Source of the DNA: Thermohalobaculum sp039815685
GTDB lineage: Bacteria > Pseudomonadota > Alphaproteobacteria > Rhodobacterales > Rhodobacteraceae
Assembly (NCBI GenBank): GCA_039815685.1
Contig: JBCBYV010000004.1
Location: forward strand, 1 to 64,000
Length of the DNA: 64,000 nucleotides
Direction: 5' to 3'
The notes under the pieces were generated by a model. It worked only from the letters and a program-made list of their open reading frames with translations. It had not been told where the DNA came from and did not search any database. Position 1 is the first letter of the stretch; each line of letters starts with the position of its first letter. Positions 49,075-58,704 of the stretch are shown here, piece by piece. Both the position numbers and the translations under genes were made by a program.

Positions 49075-52000
49075 GTGCTCGCCAGCGAGACGATCCCGCA
49101 GCCCAGCGCTGCGGCGCGCGACCGTGATCGCGCGGACGACCACTCGAATGGCTGGAGAGCGCGCTTGGACGACGCCGTCTGCACTGTTGGGCTGTATGAT
49201 GCTTCGCGCGAGCACAGCGCGTGCGGCGTTGGCTTCCTGACGCGCAAGGACGGCCGGCAGACGCATGACTTGCTCCTGAAGGGGCATGAGGCGCTCTGTG
49301 CCGTCCCGCATCGCGGCGGGATGTCGTCCGAGGGGATCGGGGATGGCGCTGGCGTGTCCGTCGACCTCTCCCTCAACCTCTTCGGCCGCCTGACGGGGGC
49401 AGCGCTCGAGCCCGGTAGCTTCGGCGTCGGCAACTTCTTCCTGCCCTCGGACGCATCGCAACATGATCGCGCGAGCCAACTCGTCGCGGCGACGCTCGAG
49501 GAAGCAGGCCTCCGCGTCCTCCTGATGCGCGACCTCCCAGTCGACGAGGCGGCGATCGGCCCGCGCGCGATCAAGGCGCAACTGCCCATCCGCCAATGGA
49601 TCTTCGCGGCACCGGAAGGATTGCGCGACGCCGCCCTCGACAGCCGCATCCACGGCGCACTCCTCGCCATCGAGGCCGTGGCCTATACTGATGCGGCCCT
49701 AGACGGGCTCTACCCGCTCTCGCTCTCCGCGCGGATGCAGGTCTTCAAGGGACGCCTCAATTCCTGGGAGATCATCCCCTACTTCAAGGACCTGTCGGAC
49801 CCCGACCACGCGGTCCACACGATGTATTTCCACACGCGGTTCTCGACCAACACCGACCCGCATCCGTCCATGGCCCAGCCCTTCAGGCTGATGGCGCATA
49901 ACGGTGAGCTCAACACGGACAAGAAGAACCGGCTGTCCGAGGCAGCCATTGCGCTGGCCCGGAACAAGGCCATCGTCCGCCCGCGCGGACAATCCGACAG
50001 TTGCCGGCTCGACCAGACGCTGAACGCCCGAGTCTTCGAAGAGGGTCTCGATCTGGTAACGGCGGTCGTCGCGATGATGCCGCCCGCCTGGGAAAACGAC
50101 ACGCGCCTCAGCCCCCGCGTTCGCGCGATGCTCGAATACTTCTCGCTCTCCGAGGAGAAGAATGACGGGCCCGCCGCCCTCATCTTCGGCGACGGCACGA
50201 TCATCGGCGCCCGCCTCGACCGGCTCGGCCTGAGGCCGCTCCGGACGGTCGAGACGGCGGACTATCTCGCGGTCATGTCCGAGGCGGGACAGATCGCCTT
50301 CCCGCCGGACAGCGTCACTCGTCGGGGCCGCGTCGAAGCCGGCGGGATGATCTACTGGAACCACGCCGAAGGCCGCGCCTACGAGACCGAGGACGCGCTC
50401 GAACAACTGGCGGCCAAGAAGGACTACGCCGCACTCCTGGCAGCCGCGCAGGTCAACATCGACGACCTGCCCTCCGCCGAGAGCGACCCCAAGCTCGCCG
50501 CCGCACGCTATTTCGGCGATCTCGAACGGCCAGCCCGCTACGTCGCCTACACCCACAATCAGGAAAGCTTCAAATTCCTGATGGACCCGATGCTCCTGTC
50601 CGGCGCCGAGAAGGTGTCGGCCATGGGCTACGGCAACGCGATCAACGCGCTTTCCGACAACGAGGGCGGCGTCGCGAAATACTTCAGCCAGCGCTTCGCC
50701 CAGGTCACGAACCCGCCGCTCGACTCGATCCGCGAGGCGGACGGCATGACCCTCCGGGTCGCCCTCGGTGAGAAGCCGCATCTCGGCCATTCACGCTCGC
50801 GCCAGATCGTCGTCAACTCGCCCGTTCTGCGCATGGCGGACATGCTGAAGATCAAGGCGCAGACCGAAACGCCGTGGGACCGCTTCGACATCCTCTACGA
50901 ACCGGTCTTCGGCAACGCACGGGCCAACGAAGCGGCCCTCATCTCCGCCATTGACGCGGTCGCGAACGAGGTTGTGGGCTTCGCGCGCGAAAAGGGCGGT
51001 ATCGCGATCCTCACCGACCGGCACATCTCCCGCCAACGCGCTGCAATGCCGATGACCCTCGCGGTCTCCGCGATCAATCAGCGCCTGATCGAGGAGGGGC
51101 TGCGCCTCAAGGTCAGCCTTATCGTGGAGAGCGGGCAGATCTGCTCCTCGCACCACATCGCCTGCGCACTCGGCTTTGGCGGCTCCGCCGTCTACCCGCT
51201 CGCCGTCCGCCTCCGGGCCGAGGAGCTCTACGGAGATGACGCGGCCGAGGCGTACTACAAGTTCCAGAAGGCCGCCGAGAAGGCGCTCATGAAGACCATG
51301 GGCAAGGTCGGGCTCTGCACCGTCGAAAGCTATTCGGGCGGCGAGTTCTTCGAGCCCAATTTCCTCGACACGAACGACCCCGTCTTCGCGAAGTACCTGC
51401 CGAACATGAAGACACCGGTCGGGGGCGTGCGCTTCGACACCATCGCCCAGTCGGTGGCGGACTGGCACGAGCGGGCGCTCGGCGTGAAGGACGCCTCCGA
51501 GATCCCGATCCTCGGCCTCTTCAAGGAACGCTCGGGGGGGGCGGGCCACAGCTACGGCACCACCGCCGTCCGCGGCTTCGTCGACCTGACCGAGGAGGCC
51601 ATCGCCTTCGCCGGTGACGACGCACCGGACGGGGAGACCGATCCCCTTCGCCTTCTCACCCTCCGCCAGATGGACGACGCCTTCGGCATCGACGAGCGGG
51701 GCTACGTCAATACAAGCTTTGATAAGCTCACCCCGGCCGAGATCGACGGCTTCAAGATCACGCCGGGCTATCGCGCCTTCTCGACGATGATGGCCGAGGA
51801 GCGTCACCGTCGGCCCGCGGCCCTCCGCGACGTGCTGGACTTCCCCGCCGACATCACGTTTCTCGACAAGGTCGCGGACATCAAGCGCGAGATGATGCTC
51901 TTCAACCGCGCCGGGAACCGCGACTTCGTGATCCGCGGGGTGGACTGCCGGGACCTCGGCGGCGGGGAGTTCCTCCTGCGCCTCACCGGGCCCAAGGCCC

Positions 52001-54636
52001 GCGACCTCGGCCGGCTCGATGCACTGGCGCAGTCGCTGATCGAGCGGTTCGGCGCCGATCTCGAAGGCCACCATGTGACGCAGGGCGCGCTCAAGGTGGC
52101 GGCGAAGGGCTGGGCGCTCGACTACCTCTCACGCCTCCGCCCGGCACCGGAGCGCATAGAGCTTTCGGCCGTTGAACCAGCCTCGGCCATCACCCGCCGC
52201 CTCGCTTCGGGGGCGATGTCGCACGGCGCGCTGGTGGCGACGGCGCACGAAGCCGTGGCGCACGGCACCAACATGGTCGGCGGCCTCTCGAACTCAGGCG
52301 AGGGCGGGGAGCATCTCAGCCGCTACGGCACCCTCCGCGCGAGCCGGATCAAGCAGTTCGCCAGCGGCCGCTTCGGCGTCTGGGCGGGCTACCTCGCCGA
52401 TACCTGCCTCGAGGAGCTGGAGATCAAGATCGGCCAGGGCGCCAAGCCCGGGGAGGGCGGGCAGCTCCCGGCACCCAAGGTCACGGTGGAGATCGCGGCG
52501 GCGCGCGGCGGCACGCCGGGGGTGGAGCTCGTCAGCCCACCGCCCCATCACGACACCTACTCGATCGAGGATCTCGCGCAGCTCATCCACGACTGCAAGG
52601 CCGCGCGGAAGAAGGTCATCGTCAAGCTCGTGAGCTCCGAAGGCATCGGCACCATCGCCGTCGGCGTGGCCAAGGCGGGTGCTGACGTGATCAACGTCGC
52701 CGGCAACACGGGCGGCACAGGTGCCGCCTCCGTCACCTCGCTCAAATACACCGGCCGCGCGGCCGAGATCGGCATCGCAGAGGTGCATCAGGCGCTCTCC
52801 GCCAACGGCATCCGGCAGAAAGTCTGGCTGCGCTGCTCCGGCGCGATGCAGACGGGTTCCGACGTCGTCAAGGCAGCGCTTCTCGGCGGCGACAGCTTCG
52901 AGTTCGGGACGACCGCCCTCATGATGCTGAAATGCGTCATGGCCAAGAACTGCAACGTGAAATGCCCCGCGGGCCTCACGACGAACCCTGAGGTCTTCGA
53001 CGGCGATCCGCGGGCCCTCGCACAGTACCTCCTGAACATCGCGCATGAAGTGCGGGAGATCCTGGCCCGCCTCGGCCTGCCCTCACTCGCCGAGGCGCGG
53101 GGCCGCGCCGATCTTCTCCATCTCCTCGACCACCCGGCCTCGGTCGGGCAACTCAACCTCCGCGCCATGCTGACCCGCGTGGACGAGAACCCGGTCGAGG
53201 ACCCGATCTATCTCGAACGCGACTTCGCCCTCGACGACCGGCTCGGCGAGGAGATCGAGGCGCGCCTCCTTTCGGGCGAGGAAGCGGGCATCGAACTCCG
53301 CCCGAACGCCCCCCTCAACACCCGCAACAAGACGGTCGGCGGTCAGATCGCCATCGATATCGAGCGGCGCCTGAACCACGAAGACGCGGCACCGCCCGCA
53401 TCCTTCGTGAGCGCGCGCGGCCGGCGCTATCTCGACCACCGCTCCGTGCGGATCGTGACCTCCGGTGCGGCGGGGCAAAGCTTCGGTGCCTTCTGCAACG
53501 ACGGCATGGTGCTGGAGCACACCGGCACCTGCAATGACGGCGTGGGCAAGGGCGCCTGCGGCGGCGAGATCGTGGTGCGCGCACCCGCGGGCGGAGGCTC
53601 GGGCAGTGGCCAGAACGTGCTCATCGGCAACTTCGCGCTCTTCGGCGCCACCGGCGGGCGAACCTTCATCGAGGGAGAGGCCGGGGACCGCTTCGCCGTG
53701 CGCAACTCCGGCGCCACGGCGGTCGTCGAGGGCGTGGGCGACTTCTGCGCGGAATACATGACGAACGGCTCCATCCTGAACCTCGGCGGCTTCTCCAAGG
53801 GCTTCGGCAACGGCATGTCCGGCGGCTTCGCCTATCAGTACGATCCGGAGAACCGGCTACAGGACATGCTCAGCAAGGACTCGGTCTTCTCCGGCCGCCT
53901 CGGCGACGGCTCGGCCGAGGGCGAGATCCATATGGACGCCGTCAAGCAGCTCCTGACCTGGCACGTTGCCGCCACCGGCTCGGCCAAGGCCAAGGCACTG
54001 CTCGAGGACTGGGACAGCGTGCAGGGCGACTTCGCCTGGATCATGCCAAAAGCCCTCCTCCAGTATCAGGACGCCGACGCCATCCTCTCGGCCCGCAGCC
54101 GCAAAGACCTTGTCGAGGAGCTCTCGACCGCCCTCGCCGCCCACCAGATCGCGATGCTCAAGAGCGCCTGGAAATCGGGCGCGCCCGTCCATGGCGGCTT
54201 CGCGCCGAGCCAGGCGGAGGCGGACAGCGCGGACATGTACCGCCTCCTCAACAGCTACACGGTCCTCGACACGGCACAGACGCTCGCAAGGAAGCGCGTC
54301 AGCACCGAAGGCCCGGCGCTCGAGAAAGCCGCGCGCAACCTCATTCTCACGGAGGACTTCGCGCTCATGTCCACCCTTTCGAAACACGCAAAGATCGCCG
54401 TTGCGGACTACGACGACGCCGGCCTCGCCGTGCTGGTCGCGCAGAAGCGGCTCGACGACTTCAAGCGCGCCCTGTCGCTCCGCAACATCCTCTCGATGGA
54501 CAGCCCCGGCACCTATGCCTGGATCCTGCATCAGGACCGCAAGAACCGCGCAGCACTCGGCACCGTCCCGAGCTTCGACGAGCTTTTCGCCCGCAGCGCC
54601 GTGCCCGAGATCGCAGCGCGTCTCGCGGCGGAGTGA
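49075..54636 (+). CDS. Enlarged glutamate synthase (GOGAT) large-subunit-like protein
   Basis: An 1853-residue relative of GltB (normally about 1500). The N-terminal glutaminase has ACGVGF (Cys50, the nucleophile after processing), HRGGMSSEGIGDGAG, HTRFSTNTDPHPSMAQPF and HNGELNT. The central domain, FMN domain (MSHGAL, NSGEGGEHLSRYG, NVAGNTGGTGAAS) and GXGXG domain (GNFALFGATGGRTFIEGEAG) follow. The iron-sulphur cysteines are 1287, 1293 and 1297, with one residue less between the last two than in E. coli GltB. Extras are about 100 residues between 928 and 1025 and about 190 after 1655. Start GTG 49075 is used; TTG 49165 with GGAG seven bases upstream is an attractive alternative. A diflavin reductase gene follows, not gltD. 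Confidence 0.85.
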   Translation: MLASETIPQPSAAARDRDRADDHSNGWRARLDDAVCTVGLYDASREHSACGVGFLTRKDGRQTHDLLLKGHEALCAVPHRGGMSSEGIGDGAGVSVDLSLNLFGRLTGAALEPGSFGVGNFFLPSDASQHDRASQLVAATLEEAGLRVLLMRDLPVDEAAIGPRAIKAQLPIRQWIFAAPEGLRDAALDSRIHGALLAIEAVAYTDAALDGLYPLSLSARMQVFKGRLNSWEIIPYFKDLSDPDHAVHTMYFHTRFSTNTDPHPSMAQPFRLMAHNGELNTDKKNRLSEAAIALARNKAIVRPRGQSDSCRLDQTLNARVFEEGLDLVTAVVAMMPPAWENDTRLSPRVRAMLEYFSLSEEKNDGPAALIFGDGTIIGARLDRLGLRPLRTVETADYLAVMSEAGQIAFPPDSVTRRGRVEAGGMIYWNHAEGRAYETEDALEQLAAKKDYAALLAAAQVNIDDLPSAESDPKLAAARYFGDLERPARYVAYTHNQESFKFLMDPMLLSGAEKVSAMGYGNAINALSDNEGGVAKYFSQRFAQVTNPPLDSIREADGMTLRVALGEKPHLGHSRSRQIVVNSPVLRMADMLKIKAQTETPWDRFDILYEPVFGNARANEAALISAIDAVANEVVGFAREKGGIAILTDRHISRQRAAMPMTLAVSAINQRLIEEGLRLKVSLIVESGQICSSHHIACALGFGGSAVYPLAVRLRAEELYGDDAAEAYYKFQKAAEKALMKTMGKVGLCTVESYSGGEFFEPNFLDTNDPVFAKYLPNMKTPVGGVRFDTIAQSVADWHERALGVKDASEIPILGLFKERSGGAGHSYGTTAVRGFVDLTEEAIAFAGDDAPDGETDPLRLLTLRQMDDAFGIDERGYVNTSFDKLTPAEIDGFKITPGYRAFSTMMAEERHRRPAALRDVLDFPADITFLDKVADIKREMMLFNRAGNRDFVIRGVDCRDLGGGEFLLRLTGPKARDLGRLDALAQSLIERFGADLEGHHVTQGALKVAAKGWALDYLSRLRPAPERIELSAVEPASAITRRLASGAMSHGALVATAHEAVAHGTNMVGGLSNSGEGGEHLSRYGTLRASRIKQFASGRFGVWAGYLADTCLEELEIKIGQGAKPGEGGQLPAPKVTVEIAAARGGTPGVELVSPPPHHDTYSIEDLAQLIHDCKAARKKVIVKLVSSEGIGTIAVGVAKAGADVINVAGNTGGTGAASVTSLKYTGRAAEIGIAEVHQALSANGIRQKVWLRCSGAMQTGSDVVKAALLGGDSFEFGTTALMMLKCVMAKNCNVKCPAGLTTNPEVFDGDPRALAQYLLNIAHEVREILARLGLPSLAEARGRADLLHLLDHPASVGQLNLRAMLTRVDENPVEDPIYLERDFALDDRLGEEIEARLLSGEEAGIELRPNAPLNTRNKTVGGQIAIDIERRLNHEDAAPPASFVSARGRRYLDHRSVRIVTSGAAGQSFGAFCNDGMVLEHTGTCNDGVGKGACGGEIVVRAPAGGGSGSGQNVLIGNFALFGATGGRTFIEGEAGDRFAVRNSGATAVVEGVGDFCAEYMTNGSILNLGGFSKGFGNGMSGGFAYQYDPENRLQDMLSKDSVFSGRLGDGSAEGEIHMDAVKQLLTWHVAATGSAKAKALLEDWDSVQGDFAWIMPKALLQYQDADAILSARSRKDLVEELSTALAAHQIAMLKSAWKSGAPVHGGFAPSQAEADSADMYRLLNSYTVLDTAQTLARKRVSTEGPALEKAARNLILTEDFALMSTLSKHAKIAVADYDDAGLAVLVAQKRLDDFKRALSLRNILSMDSPGTYAWILHQDRKNRAALGTVPSFDELFARSAVPEIAARLAAE

Positions 54637-54641
54637 CACCG

Positions 54642-56378
54642 ATGAATGTGCCGAAGATACCGACCGACGCCCCGTTCTCCGAGGATCAGCGCGCCTGGAT
54701 CGCAGGTTTCATGGCCGGGCTCTCGACCCGCCTCGTCTCCGGCCATGGCGACGCCGCCCCCGCGGGCGATGCGGTCGCCGCCAAGCCGATTGACATCCTC
54801 TTCGGCACGCAGACCGGCAATGCCGAGGAGGTGGCGAACGAAGCCGCGGCCCTCGCCAAGTCGCGGGGCTTCCGACCACGCGTCGCCGATCTCGACATCG
54901 TCGATATGGAGCAACTCGCCGCGTCCGAGAACCTGATCGTCGTCGTCTCGACCTATGGCGAGGGCGAGATGCCCGACAATGCCCAGCTCTTCTGGGACGC
55001 GCTCTCCGCCTCGACCGCCCCGCGCCTCGAACAGCTCAACTACGGCGTCCTCGCCCTCGGCGATACGAGCTACGAGCATTTCTGCCAGGCCGGCAAGCTC
55101 ATCGACATGCGGCTCGAGCAGCTCGGCGCCCGACGTGTCCTGCCGCGCGTCGATTGCGACGTGGATTTCGAGGGAGCGGCCACCGCCTGGCTCGGCAACG
55201 CCATACCGGAGAGCGGCGCGCCGGCGGAGGATGCCGAACCGGCGGCAAAGCCCCAGAAAGCCATCTGGAACCGCAAGAACCCCTATGCCGCGCGCATGGC
55301 GGAGAACCGCGTGCTTTCGGGCCGAGGCTCCGCCAAGGAGATCCGGCACATCGCCTTCGAGCTTGGCGACAGCGGTCTCGCCTACGAGGCCGGCGACGCG
55401 CTCGGCGTGATGCCGATGAATGCCCCGGACCTCGTCGAGCGCTGGCTCTCCCGCCTCGGCGCGGAGCACGACCACGCGGTGCCGGGAAGGGACGCGCCCC
55501 TCGGCACCCTCCTGTCCGCGCAGCTCGAGATCATGACCCCGTCGAAGGAGCTCATCCGCAGCCTGGAACCCCTTATCGGGCACGCGGAGCTCAGCCACGT
55601 CCTGGGTGCGGCTGACAACGAAGCGCTGAAGGACTTCTTATGGGGTCGCGACGCGCTCGACCTCCTCAACCTCAACCCCGACATCGCACTCGATGCGGCC
55701 GAGGTGGTGAGCTGGCTCAAGCCCCTGCAGCACCGCGCCTATTCGATCTCGTCGAGCCCCAAGGCCCATCCCGGCGAGGTCCACCTGACCGTTGCCGCCG
55801 TGCGCTGGATGTATGAGGAGCGGGAGCATCGCGGCGTCTGCTCGACTTTCCTCGCCGACCATGTGCCCGAGGGCGCCTCGGCCGGCATCTTCATGTCGCC
55901 GAACAAGGCGTTCCGCGTGCCCGAGGACGATGACCGCCCGATGATCATGGTCGGCCCCGGCACGGGCGTCGCCCCCTTCCGCGCCTTCCTCGAGGAGCGG
56001 CGCGAGCGCGGCGCCGGCGGCATGAACTGGCTCTTCTTCGGCGACCAGCACCGCGACCGGGACTTCATCTACCGGGACGAGATCGGCGAGATGAGCGCCT
56101 CGGGCCTCCTGACCCGGCTCGACCTCGCCTTCTCCCGCGACCAGGCCGAGAAGATCTACGTGCAGCACCGGATGCTGGAGAACGGCAAGGACCTCTTCGG
56201 CCTGCTCGAGGAAGGCGGCCATTTCTACGTCTGCGGGGACGCCAGCCGCATGGCCAAGGACGTGGACAACGCGCTCCACAAGCTCATCGAGACCCAGGGC
56301 GCCATGACGCCCGAGGCGGCGGCGGAGTACGTCAACCGCCTGAAGCGCGAGAAACGCTACGTCCGCGACGTCTACTAG
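54642..56378 (+). CDS. Diflavin NADPH reductase (CysJ / cytochrome P450 reductase-like)
   Basis: A 578-residue flavoprotein with a flavodoxin-like FMN domain (about 45-190; ILFGTQTGNAEEVANEAAA, VVVSTYGEGEMPDNAQLFWD, LGDTSYEHFCQAG), a connecting and FAD domain (HRAYSISSSPKAHPGEVHLT, GVCSTFLAD) and an NADPH domain (GPGTGVAPFRAFLEER, FFGDQHRDRDFIY, YVCGDASRMAKDVD) ending RYVRDVY like CysJ. It passes electrons from NADPH through FAD to FMN. It starts 5 bases after the GOGAT-like gene (GTG 54633 is an alternative that overlaps it), so the two are very likely coexpressed. It may be the electron donor of that protein; no sulfite reductase haemoprotein gene is nearby. Confidence 0.9.
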   Translation: MNVPKIPTDAPFSEDQRAWIAGFMAGLSTRLVSGHGDAAPAGDAVAAKPIDILFGTQTGNAEEVANEAAALAKSRGFRPRVADLDIVDMEQLAASENLIVVVSTYGEGEMPDNAQLFWDALSASTAPRLEQLNYGVLALGDTSYEHFCQAGKLIDMRLEQLGARRVLPRVDCDVDFEGAATAWLGNAIPESGAPAEDAEPAAKPQKAIWNRKNPYAARMAENRVLSGRGSAKEIRHIAFELGDSGLAYEAGDALGVMPMNAPDLVERWLSRLGAEHDHAVPGRDAPLGTLLSAQLEIMTPSKELIRSLEPLIGHAELSHVLGAADNEALKDFLWGRDALDLLNLNPDIALDAAEVVSWLKPLQHRAYSISSSPKAHPGEVHLTVAAVRWMYEEREHRGVCSTFLADHVPEGASAGIFMSPNKAFRVPEDDDRPMIMVGPGTGVAPFRAFLEERRERGAGGMNWLFFGDQHRDRDFIYRDEIGEMSASGLLTRLDLAFSRDQAEKIYVQHRMLENGKDLFGLLEEGGHFYVCGDASRMAKDVDNALHKLIETQGAMTPEAAAEYVNRLKREKRYVRDVY

Positions 56379-56413
56379 CGGTTCGGTAGAGGCGGAAGTG
56401 ACCGTTGGAGGTC

Positions 56414-56531
56414 ATCCCCGGGCTTGACCCGGGGATCCAGAAAGCCCCTCAGTTGCAATGGTTTGGCAATGGCCCGGATTGCCAGATCGAGTCCGGCAAC
56501 GATAGCAGCAAGCATCGCGGCCAAACCATTG
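56414..56531. repeat. REP-like palindrome plus larger inverted repeat
   Basis: ATCCCCGGG-CTTGA-CCCGGGGAT at 56414-56436 (9-bp perfect stem) is the widespread alphaproteobacterial intergenic palindrome. Right after it, 56456-56467 (CAATGGTTTGGC) is an exact inverted copy of 56520-56531 around a 52-base loop that itself holds partly pairing CCGGATTGCC/TCCGGCAA tracts. The pair lies between the diflavin reductase stop and the stop of the convergent hypothetical gene, so it probably also works as a terminator. Confidence 0.75.
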
Positions 56532-56568
56532 GAAAGCCGTACGCCCAGTCCCGCTACGCCACCCGCCC

Positions 56569-57015
56569 TCACCGCAACCGTGCGGCCACCAGATAGCTCT
56601 CCTTGATCCGGAAGAGCGCGGCATCCACACCCGAACGCTCGATCCGGTCACTGCTGCGGGGCAAGATACCGGCAGTCCGCAGTGCATCCCTGCACGCAGC
56701 GGCCTCATCGCTCGCCGCATGCGCCGGCGGCTCTGCCGAGAGGATGTTCAAGAGCCGCTCCTCACTCGGCAACAGCACATCCTCCGCGAAGGGCATGCCG
56801 GACGCCTTCACCCCTGAAAGCTGGCGGAAAAGCGCGAAGAGCGACTCCAGCGCGCCGTAGAGACGGTCGCGCCGCAGATGCCGCGCAATCGCATGCTCGG
56901 CCACCGCCGATGTCGGGCCGCCCGCCCGCCAGTCGCGATAGACCGCGACGATCAGCCGTTCATCTTCCGTAAGGTCCTGAAACCCAAGCGGCGTCGCGGG
57001 ATTTCCCGATGCCAT
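56569..57015 (-). CDS. Hypothetical protein
   Basis: A 148-residue, mainly helical protein without signal peptide or membrane segment. Recognisable stretches are LGFQDLTEDERLIVAVYRDW, AIARHLRRDRLYGALESLFA and LFRQLSGVKASGMPFAEDVL. I do not recognise the family; the helical, basic middle part could hold a small DNA-binding or regulatory fold. A good GGGAGG site lies eight bases before ATG 57015. It stands alone, convergent with the diflavin reductase gene and divergent from the PrpD gene. Confidence 0.65.
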   Translation of the reverse strand: MASGNPATPLGFQDLTEDERLIVAVYRDWRAGGPTSAVAEHAIARHLRRDRLYGALESLFALFRQLSGVKASGMPFAEDVLLPSEERLLNILSAEPPAHAASDEAAACRDALRTAGILPRSSDRIERSGVDAALFRIKESYLVAARLR

Positions 57016-57293
57016 CGGCCAACCTCCCTTGCTGTCGCGCGTCGGGTGGCATGCCGCGGCCGTCCGCTGTTCTTGGCACGTCAACAGCACATCTCAGAAG
57101 CTGAGCGCAAGCTTCAATCCCTCGCGAGCGGCCGCCCGGAGCCCTTGACCATCGGGCCCCCGCGTGGCCTTTTCCCTCCAGCCGATGCCGAGATGCATCG
57201 TTGCCGCGATGGCAGGCTCCACACCCACCTCGTTCACCAAGCGGAACTGGCCGTGCGCGCCCGTACCGTCGGGCTGCGCGTGTGGGAGGTTAC

Positions 57294-58688
57294 ATGACCC
57301 ATCACTCAACCGAGACGCTGCCGGACACGATCGTCCGACAGCTGGGCAGGTTCGTCGCCCATACGGATCACAAGACCATGTCGGGCGAGGCGCGCGACGA
57401 GCTGAAGAAGCGCATCCTCGACACCGTCGGCGTCGCCATCGGCGCGCTCGAGGGCGAGCCGATCAGGATGATCCGCGAACATCAGGAGGATTTTGGCGGC
57501 GCGCCGCATTCGACGCTCATCGGCGGGGGTAAGACCGCGCCCGACCGGGCCGCCTTCTACAACGGCGCGCTCAGCCGGTATCTCGACTTCATGGACAGCT
57601 ACCTCGCCAAGGGCGAGACCTGTCACCAGTCCGACAATTTCGGCGCGGTGCTGGCGGCCGCCGAGTACGCCGATGCCTCGGGCGACACGCTGCTCACCGC
57701 CATGGCCGCAGCTTATCAGGTTCTGGGCAGGCTCTGCGACGAGGCACCGGTCCGCCACAAGGGCTTCGACCACACGGTCCAGGGCGCCTACGCCTCAGCA
57801 GCCGGCGTCGCCCAGGCGCTCAGCCTCGACGAGGAGAAGACGGCCAACGCCATCGCGATCTCCGGCATCTGCAATAACGCGCTCCGCTGCACGCGCACGG
57901 GCGCGCTCAGCCACTGGAAGGGCCTCGCCTACCCGCAAGCCGGCTTCGTCGGCTGCCACACCGCCTTCCTCGCCATGCGCGGCATCACCGGCCCCGAGGA
58001 AGTCTTCGAGGGAAACAAGGGCTTCAAGGAAGCAATCGCCGGCGAGTTCACCATCGACTGGGCGCTCGAGGACCTCGAGAACGTCCGCAAGTCGATCATC
58101 AAGAAGTACAACGCCGAGATCCACTCCCAGTCATCCATCGAGGGCGCGCTCGAGCTTCAGGCGGAGAAGGGCTTCACCTGGGACCAGATCGAGCACATTC
58201 AGATCGATATCTTCGACGTCGCCTTCCACATCATCGGCGGCGGCGAGGAGGGCGACAAGACCATCATCCGCACCAAGGAGGAGGCCGACCACAGCCTGCA
58301 ATACATGGTCGGCGTCGCGCTGATCGACGGCAACGTCCTGCCCGCGCAGTACGAGGGCGACCGCGTCACCCGCGACGACATCCAGTCCCTCCTCAAGCGC
58401 TTCACGGTACGCCCGAAACAGGAATACACCGACCGCTTCCCGCAAGAGGTCTGCACCGACGTCACCGTCACGCTGAAGGACGGCACGAAGCACGCCGTCA
58501 CCAAGACCGACTACGAGGGCTTCAACACCCGGCCGATGAGCTGGGAGACGGTCGAGGCCAAGTTCACCGACCTTGCCACCCCCTTCACCTCCGAGCGGAC
58601 CCGGCGCGCCATCGTCGATGCCGTGAAGAACCTCGAGCAGATGCGCGTGCGCGACTTCGCCGCGATCCTCGGCAATCTCCAGGCCTGA
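57294..58688 (+). CDS. MmgE/PrpD-family dehydratase-like protein
   Basis: A 464-residue protein of the MmgE/PrpD family (2-methylcitrate dehydratase, cis-aconitate decarboxylase, iminodisuccinate epimerase). Family blocks are RILDTVGVAIGA, FYNGALSRYLDFMDSYLAKG, CHQSDNFGAVLAAAEYADAS and HSQSSIEGALELQ. FMDSYLAKGETCHQSDN replaces the D-x-x-D-x-x-x-H-P pattern usual around the active site, so the substrate may differ from 2-methylcitrate. GGGAGGT lies three bases before ATG 57294. The ComA-like gene starts 17 bases after the stop, a tight pair; no other 2-methylcitrate-cycle gene is near. Confidence 0.86.
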   Translation: MTHHSTETLPDTIVRQLGRFVAHTDHKTMSGEARDELKKRILDTVGVAIGALEGEPIRMIREHQEDFGGAPHSTLIGGGKTAPDRAAFYNGALSRYLDFMDSYLAKGETCHQSDNFGAVLAAAEYADASGDTLLTAMAAAYQVLGRLCDEAPVRHKGFDHTVQGAYASAAGVAQALSLDEEKTANAIAISGICNNALRCTRTGALSHWKGLAYPQAGFVGCHTAFLAMRGITGPEEVFEGNKGFKEAIAGEFTIDWALEDLENVRKSIIKKYNAEIHSQSSIEGALELQAEKGFTWDQIEHIQIDIFDVAFHIIGGGEEGDKTIIRTKEEADHSLQYMVGVALIDGNVLPAQYEGDRVTRDDIQSLLKRFTVRPKQEYTDRFPQEVCTDVTVTLKDGTKHAVTKTDYEGFNTRPMSWETVEAKFTDLATPFTSERTRRAIVDAVKNLEQMRVRDFAAILGNLQA

Positions 58689-58704
58689 GCGAAAGGAGCC
58701 TCCG

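Noticed and set aside
50791..52074. 427-codon minus-strand frame opposite the GOGAT-like gene
   Set aside because: Shadow of a well-conserved coding region; the product has no family motifs.
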